This document shows, piece after piece, positions 33,619 through 42,318 of a DNA stretch of 44,766 nucleotides. Position 1 is the stretch's first letter, and each line of letters begins with the position of its first letter. The position numbers were made by a program, and so were the translations under genes. The notes beneath the pieces are model-generated. The model ran no database searches. It saw only the letters and a program-made list of their open reading frames with translations, and was not told the DNA's origin. Origin of the DNA: Micromonospora trifolii (lineage in GTDB: Bacteria > Actinomycetota > Actinomycetes > Mycobacteriales > Micromonosporaceae); contig NZ_JAKKFD010000048.1 in NCBI RefSeq assembly GCF_022229005.1, positions 1 through 44,766 on the forward strand, read 5' to 3'.

Positions 33619-34119
33619 TCAGCTGGTACGGCCGGCGGCCTCAACCGCATCGGCCCGGCCCTGCTCCCGGGCTCGCGCCGCGGCCCGCAACGTCTCGATC
33701 TCGCGCTCGAAGTCGGCGAGCGAGTCGAACGAGCGGTAGACGCTGGCGAACCGCAGGTAGGCGATCTCGTCCAGGTCGCGTAGCGGACCCAGGATCGCCA
33801 GGCCCACGTCGTGGCTGGGGATCTCGGCGGCCCCCTTGGCCCGGACCGTCTCCTCCACCCGCTGCGCGAGCAGCGCGAGTGAGTCGTCGTCCACCGGCCG
33901 GCCCTGGCACGCCTTCCGCACCCCGCCGATGATCTTCGTGCGACTGAACGGCTCGGTCACCCCGCTGCGCTTGACGACAGCGAGGACCGCCTCCTCGACG
34001 GTGGTGAACCGCTTGCCGCACTCCGGGCAGGACCGCCGCCGTCGGATGAGCTGGCCGTCGTCGGCCTCCCGCGAGTCGACCACCCGGGAGTCAGCGTGCC
34101 GGCAGTACGGACACCGCAT
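33619..34119 (-). CDS. nrdR: NrdR, repressor of ribonucleotide reductase genes
   Basis: This 166-residue regulator has a zinc ribbon (C3, C6, C31, C34 in RCPYCR and SCPECGKR). An ATP-cone domain follows (VVKRSGVTEPFSRTKIIGGVRKAC) that senses ATP/dATP. It represses ribonucleotide reductase genes when dATP is high. ATG 34119 starts the zinc ribbon directly and has GGAGGTGG upstream. It is the first gene of the operon with nrdJ, and two matching operator boxes lie about 130-180 bp upstream. Confidence 0.95.
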   Translation of the reverse strand: MRCPYCRHADSRVVDSREADDGQLIRRRRSCPECGKRFTTVEEAVLAVVKRSGVTEPFSRTKIIGGVRKACQGRPVDDDSLALLAQRVEETVRAKGAAEIPSHDVGLAILGPLRDLDEIAYLRFASVYRSFDSLADFEREIETLRAAARAREQGRADAVEAAGRTS

Positions 34120-34246
34120 CGCCCACCTCCAAATAATGATCAACTGCGAGCACACCGAACACTCCCGGGCACGACCGACCCCGACGGTGCCATCCTCGGA
34201 CGACGCCCGCCGTGATCGACGTTACGGGAGTGCGGTCGGTAGTCAG

Positions 34247-34294
34247 ACCCAACCTGTAGGCAACTTACGCCCGTGTCACTACTACATCTAGGGG
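34247..34294 (-). promoter_or_regulatory. Tandem NrdR boxes upstream of nrdR-nrdJ
   Basis: On the minus strand, CCCCTAGATGTAGTAG (34279-34294) and TGCCTACAGGTTGGGT (34247-34262) both fit the NrdR box pattern xCxCwAxATxTwGxGx, the first better than the second. They are 32 bp apart, three helical turns, which is the spacing known for paired NrdR boxes. They imply autoregulation of the operon. Confidence 0.75.
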
Positions 34295-34545
34295 TCGACC
34301 GTATGTCGCCGGGGAAGCCGGGTCAAGTTGGCCGGCGTGTCCGGCGCGTCACGGACCACCCGGTCATCCACGCCCCGCACAACGCCCGAAGACCCAACGT
34401 CACGATCCCGGCCGGGTTACCGGCCAGCCGGCCGGATCCGCCCGGAAAAAGGTCCACGATCGAACACCAGTGCTACCTGACGTACCATTTATCAGAACAT
34501 CCGTACGAGCGGAGCGCTTTTTCACCCCGACACGCCGGTGAGAGG

Positions 34546-34561
34546 TCGTACAGATGTTTGA
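34546..34561 (+). promoter_or_regulatory. LexA (SOS) box in the lexA promoter
   Basis: TCGTACAGATGTTTGA matches the actinobacterial SOS box TCGAAC-N4-GTTCGA at 10 of 12 specified positions. It overlaps the -35 element of the lexA promoter. Two weaker partial matches lie further upstream near 34460 and 34493. Confidence 0.8.
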
Positions 34562-34586
34562 AAATGACTGATCTCACCTATACGGT
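34558..34586 (+). promoter_or_regulatory. lexA promoter
   Basis: TTGAAA (34558-34563) and TACGGT (34581-34586) are 17 bp apart, a good sigma-70 spacing. Transcription would begin near 34593, about 65 nt before the GTG. The 540-bp gap between nrdR and lexA is otherwise without a gene. Confidence 0.65.
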
Positions 34587-34658
34587 CATGAACAACGTGG
34601 CACCACCGCACGCACCACGAGCCGACGAGGCACCCAGCGCCGACCAGGGAGGACGGAC

Positions 34659-35444
34659 GTGACCGAGGACCGGGCCAGCCGGCCGAAGAGCCCGCAGCAG
34701 ATCACCGAGGCGGGCCCTCCAGCCACCCGACGCCGCAGCGCCGCGCGCAGCCGGACGGGTCAGCCCGCCGTGCGCCAGGTCACCCCGGTGGTCAGCGCCT
34801 TCCCCGACCCGGCGACGGTCGACCTGACCGCCCGCCAGCGGCGCATCCTGGAGTTCATCCGCACCTGGGTGGAACGACACGGCTACCCGCCGAGCGTCCG
34901 GGAGATCGGCGAGGCGGTCGGCCTGGTGTCGCCGTCCAGCGTCGCCTACCAGCTCAAGGAGCTGGAGAAGAAGGGCTTCCTGCGCCGCGACCCGAACCGG
35001 CCGCGCGCTGTGGACGTCCGCGCCCCCAGCGAGGCGATCGACGACGAGCTGTCGAGGGCACAGCGCCCGACCCCGGCGTACGTGCCGATGCTCGGTCGGA
35101 TCGCCGCCGGTGGGCCGATCCTCGCCGAGCAGGCCGTGGAGGACATCTTCCCCCTCCCCCGCGAGCTGGTGGGTGAGGGCGAGGTCTTCATGCTCCAGGT
35201 CAAGGGCGACTCGATGCTCGACGCGGCGATCTGCGACGGCGACTGGGTGGTCGTCCGGCAGCAGCCGACCGCCGACTCCGGCGAGATCGTGGCCGCCATG
35301 CTCGACGGCGAGGCGACAGTGAAGACCTATCGGCGGCGCGACGGGCACGTCTGGCTGATGCCGCAGAACCCGGCCTTCGACCCGATCCCCGGCGACGACG
35401 CCACCATCATGGGCCGGGTCGTGGCGGTGCTACGCCGGATCTGA
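34659..35444 (+). CDS. lexA: LexA, SOS-response repressor
   Basis: This 261-residue repressor has an N-terminal extension of about 50 residues, common in actinobacteria. Then come the winged helix (LTARQRRILEFIRTWVERHG, REIGEAVGLVSPSSVAYQL) and the S24-type self-cleaving domain. The cleavage bond is A150-G151 (RIAAGGP), with catalytic S185 (KGDSML) and K222 (ATVKTY). RecA-ssDNA triggers its self-cleavage, releasing SOS genes. GTG 34659 follows GGGAGG. Its own promoter carries an SOS box. Confidence 0.96.
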   Translation: MTEDRASRPKSPQQITEAGPPATRRRSAARSRTGQPAVRQVTPVVSAFPDPATVDLTARQRRILEFIRTWVERHGYPPSVREIGEAVGLVSPSSVAYQLKELEKKGFLRRDPNRPRAVDVRAPSEAIDDELSRAQRPTPAYVPMLGRIAAGGPILAEQAVEDIFPLPRELVGEGEVFMLQVKGDSMLDAAICDGDWVVVRQQPTADSGEIVAAMLDGEATVKTYRRRDGHVWLMPQNPAFDPIPGDDATIMGRVVAVLRRI

Positions 35445-35520
35445 CCGATCGGCGGGTGGGTGCTGACGGCGCGCCCACCCGCACCGCTCGTTCAGGGCGG
35501 GGTGAGCGCCTCAGCGCCGA

Positions 35521-37296
35521 TCAGTAACGGTCGCCCCGGTGACCGCGACCGCCCCCGGGATACTGCCCGTACGGGTCCACCGGCGGCGCGTCGTCGTCGT
35601 CGCGTCGGCGGCCGGGCCGCTGACCCCGGTAGTCGGGCTCCTGCCCACCGCGCCGTGGCGGCTCCGCGCGACCGGGCTGACCGCCCTCGCCGCCGTACAC
35701 GCCACTGCCAGGACGACCATCGCCACCGCCCTGGGGGCGACCGCCGCCACCCTGCGGACGGCCGCCGCCACTGGCCGGAGGGCGTCCACCACCACCAGCC
35801 GGGGGACGACCACCGCCAGCCGGGGGACGACCACCGCCACTGGCCGGAGGGCGTCCGCCACCGCCGTACACGCCAGCACCGCCGCCGCCGCCGTCCGGTC
35901 GCGGCGCACCGTAGCCACCGTCAGCCGAGGCCGGTCGACCGCCACCGCCGTACACGGCACCACCCGCTGGGGCCGGGCCACCGCGACCCGCACCACCTGC
36001 GGGGGCTGGGCCGCCACGACCCGCACCACCGCCGTAGACAGCGCCGCCGGCCGGCGCGCCGCCCCCGTAGACACCACCCCTGCGGTCATCGTCGGCCGGG
36101 AACCCGTCGACGGCACGGCCCGCGCGCGGGCCGAACGGCTCGCCATCCGGCTCCGACGGGTCGGACGCGTCAGCGGTCGGCGGGCGACGGCGGGCGCGAA
36201 CGATGCCGAAGATGCCGGCGGCGACCAACAGCAGGCCGATCAGCCCGACCGCGCCGACCAGGTACGTGATGTCGTCGAGGCTCAGCCCGTCGGTCCAGGA
36301 TTTCGAGGCGGCCGGCTTGGCGCCGTCCTCGGCAGCCAGTGGCACCGCGGTCGACGTGGACGGGGCGTAGCTGAGGATGTCGAGCGGCTCGTCTTCGGTG
36401 AACCGGCCCGCGTCGGAGACGGTGAGGAACGACTTTCCGTCCGAGGTGTAACTGATGGCCTCGCCGAACGGGTCGGCCAGCGGCGTCACCCGCGGCTTGC
36501 CGGTGGTGAGCGCGCCCACGATGTCGCCACCTGTCACGTCGAACTCGAAGGCGTCCGCATAGGTGCGCAGGACCACCCGGGAGCCGTCCGGTGCCCGGGA
36601 CGCGCCGGTGATGGCGATCCGGCCGAACGTGTTGAGGGTGTTCTCCGTCTGGGTTTTCGGCAGCGTGAGCTCGCCGGCCTTAAGCATCGGCACCGGGGCG
36701 GTGTCGCCGCTCTTGAGGGCCGCCGACGGCGTGTAGATCTCGGCCTTGCCGCTGGTCACCTTGGTGATGATCACCGGTTTTCCGTCGTCGCCGATGAGCA
36801 GCGCCTCGGCGTCGTGCGGCTTGGCCTCGGGGTAGGAGAGCCGGTGCAGCGTCGGCGCCTTGGCGCCGGTGACCGGCATCGACCAGAGCGCGACGCGGCT
36901 GCGGCGCTCCTTCGAGTCGGGGTTGTCACCGGTGTCGGCGATCCAGAGGGTCTTACCGTCCTTGGACAGGGCAAGATCCTCGGTGTCGAACGGACCCTGC
37001 CCCGAGTAGCGGACCGGCTCCTTCGAGATCTTGCACTTGCTGTCGAGGAAGAAGACCCGCTTACGCTCCGGGACCTCGGTGCCGTCGTTGATGACGATGT
37101 AGCCACTCTTGGTGGCGACCAGCCCGGACAGCTCCCGTAGGCGCTCGTCGGCGATCGTGCACCGCTTCTGGCCAGGGTTCGCGGCGGGCGGCCCGGACGC
37201 CCCAGGGGCGGGAGCCGCTGCGGCGACTCCGGCGAGCGCCACGGTTGCCCCGAGCAGGCCGAGGGCAACCGTGACCGAGGAAACAACGCGGCGCAT
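35521..37296 (-). CDS. Membrane-anchored beta-propeller-like protein with Gly-rich cytoplasmic tail
   Basis: This 591-residue protein has four parts. A signal peptide (about 1-28) comes first. An extracytoplasmic domain (30-340) has propeller-like repeats such as TEDLALSKDGKTLWIADTGDN. One transmembrane helix (about 347-370) follows, then some 220 cytoplasmic residues of low-complexity repeats built from VYGGG, GGRPPA and GGRPQG units. The tail is likely disordered and may form a scaffold or condensate; function is unknown. The start lacks a ribosome site and may be leaderless. The gene is antisense to long shadow frames. Confidence 0.85.
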   Translation of the reverse strand: MRRVVSSVTVALGLLGATVALAGVAAAAPAPGASGPPAANPGQKRCTIADERLRELSGLVATKSGYIVINDGTEVPERKRVFFLDSKCKISKEPVRYSGQGPFDTEDLALSKDGKTLWIADTGDNPDSKERRSRVALWSMPVTGAKAPTLHRLSYPEAKPHDAEALLIGDDGKPVIITKVTSGKAEIYTPSAALKSGDTAPVPMLKAGELTLPKTQTENTLNTFGRIAITGASRAPDGSRVVLRTYADAFEFDVTGGDIVGALTTGKPRVTPLADPFGEAISYTSDGKSFLTVSDAGRFTEDEPLDILSYAPSTSTAVPLAAEDGAKPAASKSWTDGLSLDDITYLVGAVGLIGLLLVAAGIFGIVRARRRPPTADASDPSEPDGEPFGPRAGRAVDGFPADDDRRGGVYGGGAPAGGAVYGGGAGRGGPAPAGGAGRGGPAPAGGAVYGGGGRPASADGGYGAPRPDGGGGGAGVYGGGGRPPASGGGRPPAGGGRPPAGGGGRPPASGGGRPQGGGGRPQGGGDGRPGSGVYGGEGGQPGRAEPPRRGGQEPDYRGQRPGRRRDDDDAPPVDPYGQYPGGGRGHRGDRY

Positions 37297-37346
37297 TCGG
37301 CCAGTGTCGCATGCCGCGCGTTTCCGGTGGATGACGCCGTGGTCGC

Positions 37347-38801
37347 TCAGGACCGGCTGCCGGCCGCCTGCCCCTGCCGCTCCACGTCGAACGCCGTCAG
37401 CTCCGCCGCCAACTCCGCGCCGACGCGGACGTGCAGGAGAGTGCCCTCCGGCAGGTGCGACGTGCTGAGCACCTCGCCCGTGCGGTGCGCCCGAGCCACC
37501 AGGTCGCCCCGGTCGTACGGGAGCACGGCCCGGACCTCCACGGCCGGGCTCGGCAGCCGCTCCTCGATCGCCACGCGCAGCTCGTCCATGCCCCGCCCGG
37601 AGTACGCGGACACGAAGATCGCGTCTGGCCAGAGCCGCTTGAGCCGCAGCAGAGTGTCCTCGTCGGCCGCGTCGGTCTTGTTGACCACCAACAGCTCGGG
37701 AAGCCGGTCAGCGCTGACCTCGGCGAGCACCGCGTGGACCGCCCGGACCTGCTCCTCCGGATCCGGGTGGGTGCCGTCCACGACGTGCACCACCAGATCC
37801 GCCTCCGCGACCTCCTCCAGCGTCGAGCGGAACGCCTCGACGATCTGGTGCGGGAGGTGTCGGACGAAGCCGACGGTGTCGGAGAGGGTGTAGAGCCGCC
37901 CGTCCGAGGTGGTGGCCTTGCGGGTGGTCGGGTCCAGCGTGGCGAACAGAGCGTTCTCCACCAGCACGCCCGCGCCGGTCAGCCGGTTGAGCAGGCTGGA
38001 CTTGCCGGCGTTGGTGTAGCCGGCGATGGCGACCGCGGGAACGGAGTTGCGGGAACGTCGGGCGCGCTTGGTCACGCGTACCGTCTTCATGCTCTTGATC
38101 TCGCGACGCAGCCGGGAGATGCGGTGACGGATGCGCCGCCGGTCGGTCTCCAGCTTGGTCTCACCGGGACCACGGACACCCACACCGCCGCCGGCGCCGC
38201 CGCCCCGGCCGGAACCACCGGTCTGCCGGGAGAGCGTCTCACCCCAACCGCGCAGTCGGGGCAGCAGGTATTGGAGCTGGGCCAGCTCGACCTGCGCCTT
38301 ACCTTCCTTGCTCTTGGCGTGCTGGGCGAAGATGTCGAGGATCAGCGCGGTGCGGTCGACGACCTTGACCTTGGTGCGCTGCTCCAGGTTGCGCAGCTGC
38401 GACGGGGACAACTCACCGTCACAGATGACAGTGTCGGCGCCGGTGGAGAGCACCACTGCGCCGAGGTCGTCGACCTTGCCACGGCCGATGTACGTGGCCG
38501 GGTCGGGTCGGGTACGACGCTGGATGAGCCCTTCGAGCACCTGCGAACCGGCGGTTTCGGCCAGCGCGGCGAGCTCGGTCAGCGAGTTTTCCGCGTCGGC
38601 GACGGTACCTTCGGTCCAGACGCCCACCAGAACGACCCGCTCCAGCCGCAGCTGGCGGTATTCCACCTCGGTGACGTCGGTGAGCTCGGTTGACAGACCC
38701 GGGACGCGTCGGAGGGACTGTCGCTCCGACAGCTCCATCTCGCCGGTGGTGACGTCGTCGAGCTCGTCCTCGACGGGGACAAAGCTCTCCTGGTCTCGCA
38801 A
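37347..38801 (-). CDS. hflX: HflX, ribosome-associated GTPase
   Basis: This 484-residue protein has the HflX N-terminal domain (VEYRQLRLERVVLVGVWTEG, YIGRGKVDDL), a linker with GPGETKLETDRR, and a G domain. The G motifs are AGYTNAGKSSLLN (G1), TLDPTTR (G2), DTVGF (G3) and NKTD (G4). HflX splits ribosomes, including stalled or antibiotic-bound ones. TTG 38801 is chosen as the start because AGGAGA lies 5 nt upstream and the conserved part begins there; ATG 38846 has no ribosome site. Confidence 0.92.
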   Translation of the reverse strand: MRDQESFVPVEDELDDVTTGEMELSERQSLRRVPGLSTELTDVTEVEYRQLRLERVVLVGVWTEGTVADAENSLTELAALAETAGSQVLEGLIQRRTRPDPATYIGRGKVDDLGAVVLSTGADTVICDGELSPSQLRNLEQRTKVKVVDRTALILDIFAQHAKSKEGKAQVELAQLQYLLPRLRGWGETLSRQTGGSGRGGGAGGGVGVRGPGETKLETDRRRIRHRISRLRREIKSMKTVRVTKRARRSRNSVPAVAIAGYTNAGKSSLLNRLTGAGVLVENALFATLDPTTRKATTSDGRLYTLSDTVGFVRHLPHQIVEAFRSTLEEVAEADLVVHVVDGTHPDPEEQVRAVHAVLAEVSADRLPELLVVNKTDAADEDTLLRLKRLWPDAIFVSAYSGRGMDELRVAIEERLPSPAVEVRAVLPYDRGDLVARAHRTGEVLSTSHLPEGTLLHVRVGAELAAELTAFDVERQGQAAGSRS

Positions 38802-38984
38802 GCGGTTCTCCTGTCCGTTTTGATAAGTAGAACGTAATCCTGACATGACACAACGCCGAACGCACCTGCTATATGCCCATGGTGAAGGTCGCCAAAAGTG
38901 GGGGCGAATGCTGGTCGGCCGCGACAACCCGGTAGAAATGCGGGCGGCGGCCGATCGGCCGCACAGCCGTTACGGAGGGATCCC

Positions 38985-40451
38985 GTGGCCATCACCCGAA
39001 TGCCCAGCGCCGGATTTTCGATCACCATTCGGATCGCCGTGACCGCGGACGCCTCCTCGATCGGGCGGCTCACCACCTCCGTCGGCGAGGCCGGGGCGAT
39101 CGTCACGGCGCTGGACGTGGTGGACTCGGACCCGACCCACGTGATCGTCGACCTGACCTGCGACACCGCCGACGCCGGTCACGCCGACCAGGTGGTCGAC
39201 GCGCTGACCGCGCTGGACGGCGTGGATGTGCGCAAGGTGTCGGACCGGACGTTCCTGCTGCACCTCGGCGGCAAGATCGAAGTGACCTCGAAGGTCGCGC
39301 TGCGCAACCGCGACGAGTTGTCCCGCGCGTACACCCCGGGGGTGGCCCGGGTCTGCATGGCGATCGCGGAGAACCCGGCCGACGCGCGGCGGCTGACCAT
39401 CAAGCGCAACACCGTCGCGGTGGTCAGCGACGGCTCGGCGGTGCTCGGCCTGGGCAACCTCGGCCCGGCCGCTTCGTTGCCGGTGATGGAGGGCAAGGCA
39501 GCGCTGTTCAAGCGCTTCGGCGGGGTGGACGCCTGGCCGGTGGTGCTGGACACCCAGGACACCGACGAGATCGTGCAGATCGTCAAGGCGATCGCGCCGG
39601 CCTACGGCGGCATCAACCTGGAGGACATCGCCGCGCCGCGCTGCTTCGAGATCGAGGCCCGGCTGCGCGAGGCGCTGGACATCCCGGTCTTCCATGACGA
39701 CCAGCACGGCACCGCGATCTGCGTGCTGGCCGCGCTGACCAACGCGCTGCGGGTGGTGGGCAAGCGGCTCGAAGACGTCCGGGTGGTCGTCTCCGGAGCC
39801 GGCGCGGCCGGCACCGCGATCATGAAGCTGCTGCTGCGTCAGGGCGTCGGCGACATCATCGCGTACGACCGGGAGGGCGCCCTGCACCGCGGGCTGACCG
39901 GGCTCAACTCGGCCTGGCAGTGGCTGGCGGAGAACACCAACAAGGAGAACTACTCCGGTGACCTGCCCGGCGCCATCCGCGGCGCCGACGTGTTCATCGG
40001 GGTCAGCGCGCCGAACCTGCTCACCGGCGACGACATCGCGCAGATGGCGAAGGACTCGATCGTCTTCGCCCTCGCGAACCCGGACCCGGAGGTGGACCCG
40101 CGGGAGGCGCGCAAGCACGCCGCGGTGGTCGCCACCGGCCGCTCCGACCAGCCGAACCAGATCAACAACGTGCTCGCCTTCCCCGGGGTGTTCCGCGGAA
40201 TGCTCGACGCGCATGCCGAGGAGTTCACCGAGGAGATGGCCCTCGCGGCCGCCCGGGCCATCGCCGACGTCGTCGGGGAGGACAAGATCAACCCGACGGT
40301 GATCGTGCCGAGCGTCTTCGACTCGCGGGTCGCCCCGGCGGTCGCCGCCGCCGTCCGCGCCGCCGCGCACAACCCCAGCCCGCTCCCGGCCGCCGACCCC
40401 GGCCCCGCCGACCTCCCCGAGATCGCGGCCAGCGCCAGCGCCACCCCGTAA
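38985..40451 (+). CDS. NAD-dependent malic enzyme with N-terminal ACT domain
   Basis: This 488-residue enzyme oxidatively decarboxylates malate to pyruvate. An ACT domain (about 1-85, with IRIAVTADASSIGRLTTSVGEAG) probably binds an allosteric ligand. The catalytic domain has AYTPGVARVC, VSDGSAVLGLGNLG, VFHDDQHGTAI and the Rossmann VVVSGAGAAGTAI. The GTG at 38985 follows GGAGGG at 6 nt. A hairpin element follows the gene, before dapF on the other strand. Confidence 0.92.
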   Translation: MAITRMPSAGFSITIRIAVTADASSIGRLTTSVGEAGAIVTALDVVDSDPTHVIVDLTCDTADAGHADQVVDALTALDGVDVRKVSDRTFLLHLGGKIEVTSKVALRNRDELSRAYTPGVARVCMAIAENPADARRLTIKRNTVAVVSDGSAVLGLGNLGPAASLPVMEGKAALFKRFGGVDAWPVVLDTQDTDEIVQIVKAIAPAYGGINLEDIAAPRCFEIEARLREALDIPVFHDDQHGTAICVLAALTNALRVVGKRLEDVRVVVSGAGAAGTAIMKLLLRQGVGDIIAYDREGALHRGLTGLNSAWQWLAENTNKENYSGDLPGAIRGADVFIGVSAPNLLTGDDIAQMAKDSIVFALANPDPEVDPREARKHAAVVATGRSDQPNQINNVLAFPGVFRGMLDAHAEEFTEEMALAAARAIADVVGEDKINPTVIVPSVFDSRVAPAVAAAVRAAAHNPSPLPAADPGPADLPEIAASASATP

Positions 40452-40458
40452 GCCATGC

Positions 40459-40520
40459 CGTTGATCAAGAGGTTTGCGTCAGGAATCACGCGAATCTTGA
40501 CGCAAACCTCTTGATCAACG
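40459..40520. repeat. Palindromic hairpin element, perfect 23-bp arms
   Basis: Arms 40459-40481 and 40498-40520 are exact complements around a 16-nt spacer, starting CGTTGATCAAGAGGTTT. The first part resembles the element at 8830. It lies between the convergent malic enzyme and dapF genes, so it may also terminate both. Confidence 0.9.
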
Positions 40521-40541
40521 CAGGTGGCGGTGGGGCACGCG

Positions 40542-41387
40542 TCAGGGGCGGAGCGTGGGGAGGCTGAGCTCGCCGGTGGCCACCAGGACGGCGGGGCCGG
40601 AGAGCCAGCAGGAGTCGGCAGTGACAGTCACCGTCAGGCGGCCGCCGGGCACGTCAACGGCGACCACGCCGGTGTCCCGGCCGGCGTCGCGCAGCGCCAC
40701 CGCACCCACCGCGCAGGCACCGGTGCCGCAGGACAAGGTCTCGGCGCTGCCGCGCTCGTACACCCGCATCAGGCTGTGCTCGTCGGTGCCGTCGACCGGG
40801 TCACCCGCCACGATGAACTCCACGTTCACCCCGCTCGGGAAGACCGCCGGGTCGAACCCGGGTGCGACGGTCAGGTCCAGCGCCGACAGCTCCACGCCGG
40901 CCGGCAGCACGCAGACCAGGTGCGGGTTGCCGACGTCCACCACAGCACCGGTCACTGTCAGCCCGCCGAGGGTGGCGGCGGAACTGTCGTACACCTGGGG
41001 TCGGCGCATCTCGACGGACACGACGTCACCCTCGACGAGCGCGCGCACCACGCCGGCCCGGGTGGCCACCGGCAGCGCCGCACCGGCCGGCGTGGCCAAC
41101 CCGGTGTCGAGCAGGTAGCGCACGAAGACCCGGGCGCCGTTGCCGCACATCTCGGCGAACGAACCGTCGGCGTTCCAGTAGTCCATGAACCACTCGGCCT
41201 CGCTGGCCAAACCCGCGCCGTCCGGATGCTTGGCCGCGCGGACCACCCGCAGTACGCCGTCCGCGCCGATGCCCCGACGCCGGTCGCAGAGCGCCGCGAC
41301 CAGCTCCGGGGTCAGGTCGAGCTGACCGTCCGGGTCGGGCAGGAGGACGAAGTCGTTGCCGGTGCCGTGGCCCTTGGTGAACTCCAC
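40542..41387 (-). CDS. dapF: Diaminopimelate epimerase
   Basis: This 281-residue enzyme interconverts LL- and meso-diaminopimelate for cell-wall and lysine synthesis. Both catalytic Cys are present: C81 in EMCGNGARV and C221 in LSCGTGACA. It starts with the expected KGHGTGNDFVLLPD. The GTG start has only a weak ribosome site. It sits 7 bp after miaA and is probably co-transcribed with miaA and the dioxygenase-like gene. Confidence 0.95.
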   Translation of the reverse strand: MEFTKGHGTGNDFVLLPDPDGQLDLTPELVAALCDRRRGIGADGVLRVVRAAKHPDGAGLASEAEWFMDYWNADGSFAEMCGNGARVFVRYLLDTGLATPAGAALPVATRAGVVRALVEGDVVSVEMRRPQVYDSSAATLGGLTVTGAVVDVGNPHLVCVLPAGVELSALDLTVAPGFDPAVFPSGVNVEFIVAGDPVDGTDEHSLMRVYERGSAETLSCGTGACAVGAVALRDAGRDTGVVAVDVPGGRLTVTVTADSCWLSGPAVLVATGELSLPTLRP

Positions 41388-41394
41388 TGCCCCA

Positions 41395-42318
41395 TTATCG
41401 CGTCTCGGCCGGCACCAGACGCAGGGCGGCCCCGATCAGGTCCGGGGTCGTCGAGTCCAGCCAGTGGATCCGCGGGTCGCGCCGGAACCAGGACCGCTGC
41501 CGGCGGACGAAACGCCGCGTCGCCCGGACCGTCTCGTCGTGCGCCTGCGCCTCGGTCAGCTCACCGGCGAGCAGGCGCAGCACCTGCTGGTAGCCCAGCG
41601 CCCGACTCGCCGTCCGCCCCTCGGGCAGGCCGCGCCCGACCAGCTCACGGGTCTCCGGCACCAGGCCGTCGGCCCACATCCGGTCGACCCGCAGCGCGAT
41701 CCGCTCGTCCAGTGGGCCGGTGTCCAGGTCGACGCCGAGCTGCACCGACGGGTAGTACGGCGTGGGCTGCGGCAGCGAGGCGGCGAACGGCGCGCCGGTG
41801 AGCTCGATCACCTCCAGGGCCCGCACGATCCGCCGACCGTTACCGGCCAGGATGCCCTGCGCGGCGACCGGGTCGGCGGCACGCAGCCGCGCGTACAGCG
41901 GGGCCGGGCCGACCTCGGCCAACTCCCGTTCCAGCCGCTCCCGCAGCGCGGCGTCCGTGCCGGGGAACTCGAAGCGCTCCAGCACCGCCCGCACGTACAG
42001 CCCGGAGCCACCGACCAGTAGCGGCACCCGCCCCCGGGACAGGATATCGTCGACCGCCGCGCGGGCCAGTCGCTGGTACTCCGCGACGCTCGCCGGCTCG
42101 GTGACCTCCCAGATGTCCAGCAGGTGATGCGGCACCCCGTCCCGCTCGGCGAGGGTCAACTTGGCGGTGCCGATGTCCATGCCCCGGTAGAGCTGCATCG
42201 AGTCGGCGTTGACCACCTCCCCGTCCAGGGCGTGCGCCAACGCGATGCTCAGCGCCGACTTGCCGGCCGCTGTCGGGCCGACCACCGCGACGACAGTGCC
42301 GACACCGGCGGTGGTCAC
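41395..42318 (-). CDS. miaA: tRNA dimethylallyltransferase
   Basis: This 307-residue enzyme adds a dimethylallyl group to A37 of tRNAs reading UNN codons. It has the P-loop GPTAAGKSAL, then NADSMQLYRGMDIGTAK and LLVGGSGLYVRAVLE, the family motifs. A C-terminal FVRRQRSWFRRD segment binds tRNA. The GTG start at 42318 overlaps the stop of the upstream gene (GTGA). dapF follows 7 bp on. Confidence 0.95.
   Translation of the reverse strand: MTTAGVGTVVAVVGPTAAGKSALSIALAHALDGEVVNADSMQLYRGMDIGTAKLTLAERDGVPHHLLDIWEVTEPASVAEYQRLARAAVDDILSRGRVPLLVGGSGLYVRAVLERFEFPGTDAALRERLERELAEVGPAPLYARLRAADPVAAQGILAGNGRRIVRALEVIELTGAPFAASLPQPTPYYPSVQLGVDLDTGPLDERIALRVDRMWADGLVPETRELVGRGLPEGRTASRALGYQQVLRLLAGELTEAQAHDETVRATRRFVRRQRSWFRRDPRIHWLDSTTPDLIGAALRLVPAETR

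Noticed and set aside
34120..34658. Cobalamin riboswitch in front of nrdR-nrdJ
   Set aside because: No convincing B12-box (GCCACTG-like) and no matching stems were found by eye.
34273..34662. 129-codon frame between nrdR and lexA
   Set aside because: It spans the NrdR boxes, SOS box and lexA promoter and encodes no recognisable protein; no ribosome site is present.
35539..37140. 533-codon frame opposite the Gly-rich membrane protein
   Set aside because: It is an Ala/Thr/Arg-rich antisense shadow of the repeats and has no independent start signal.
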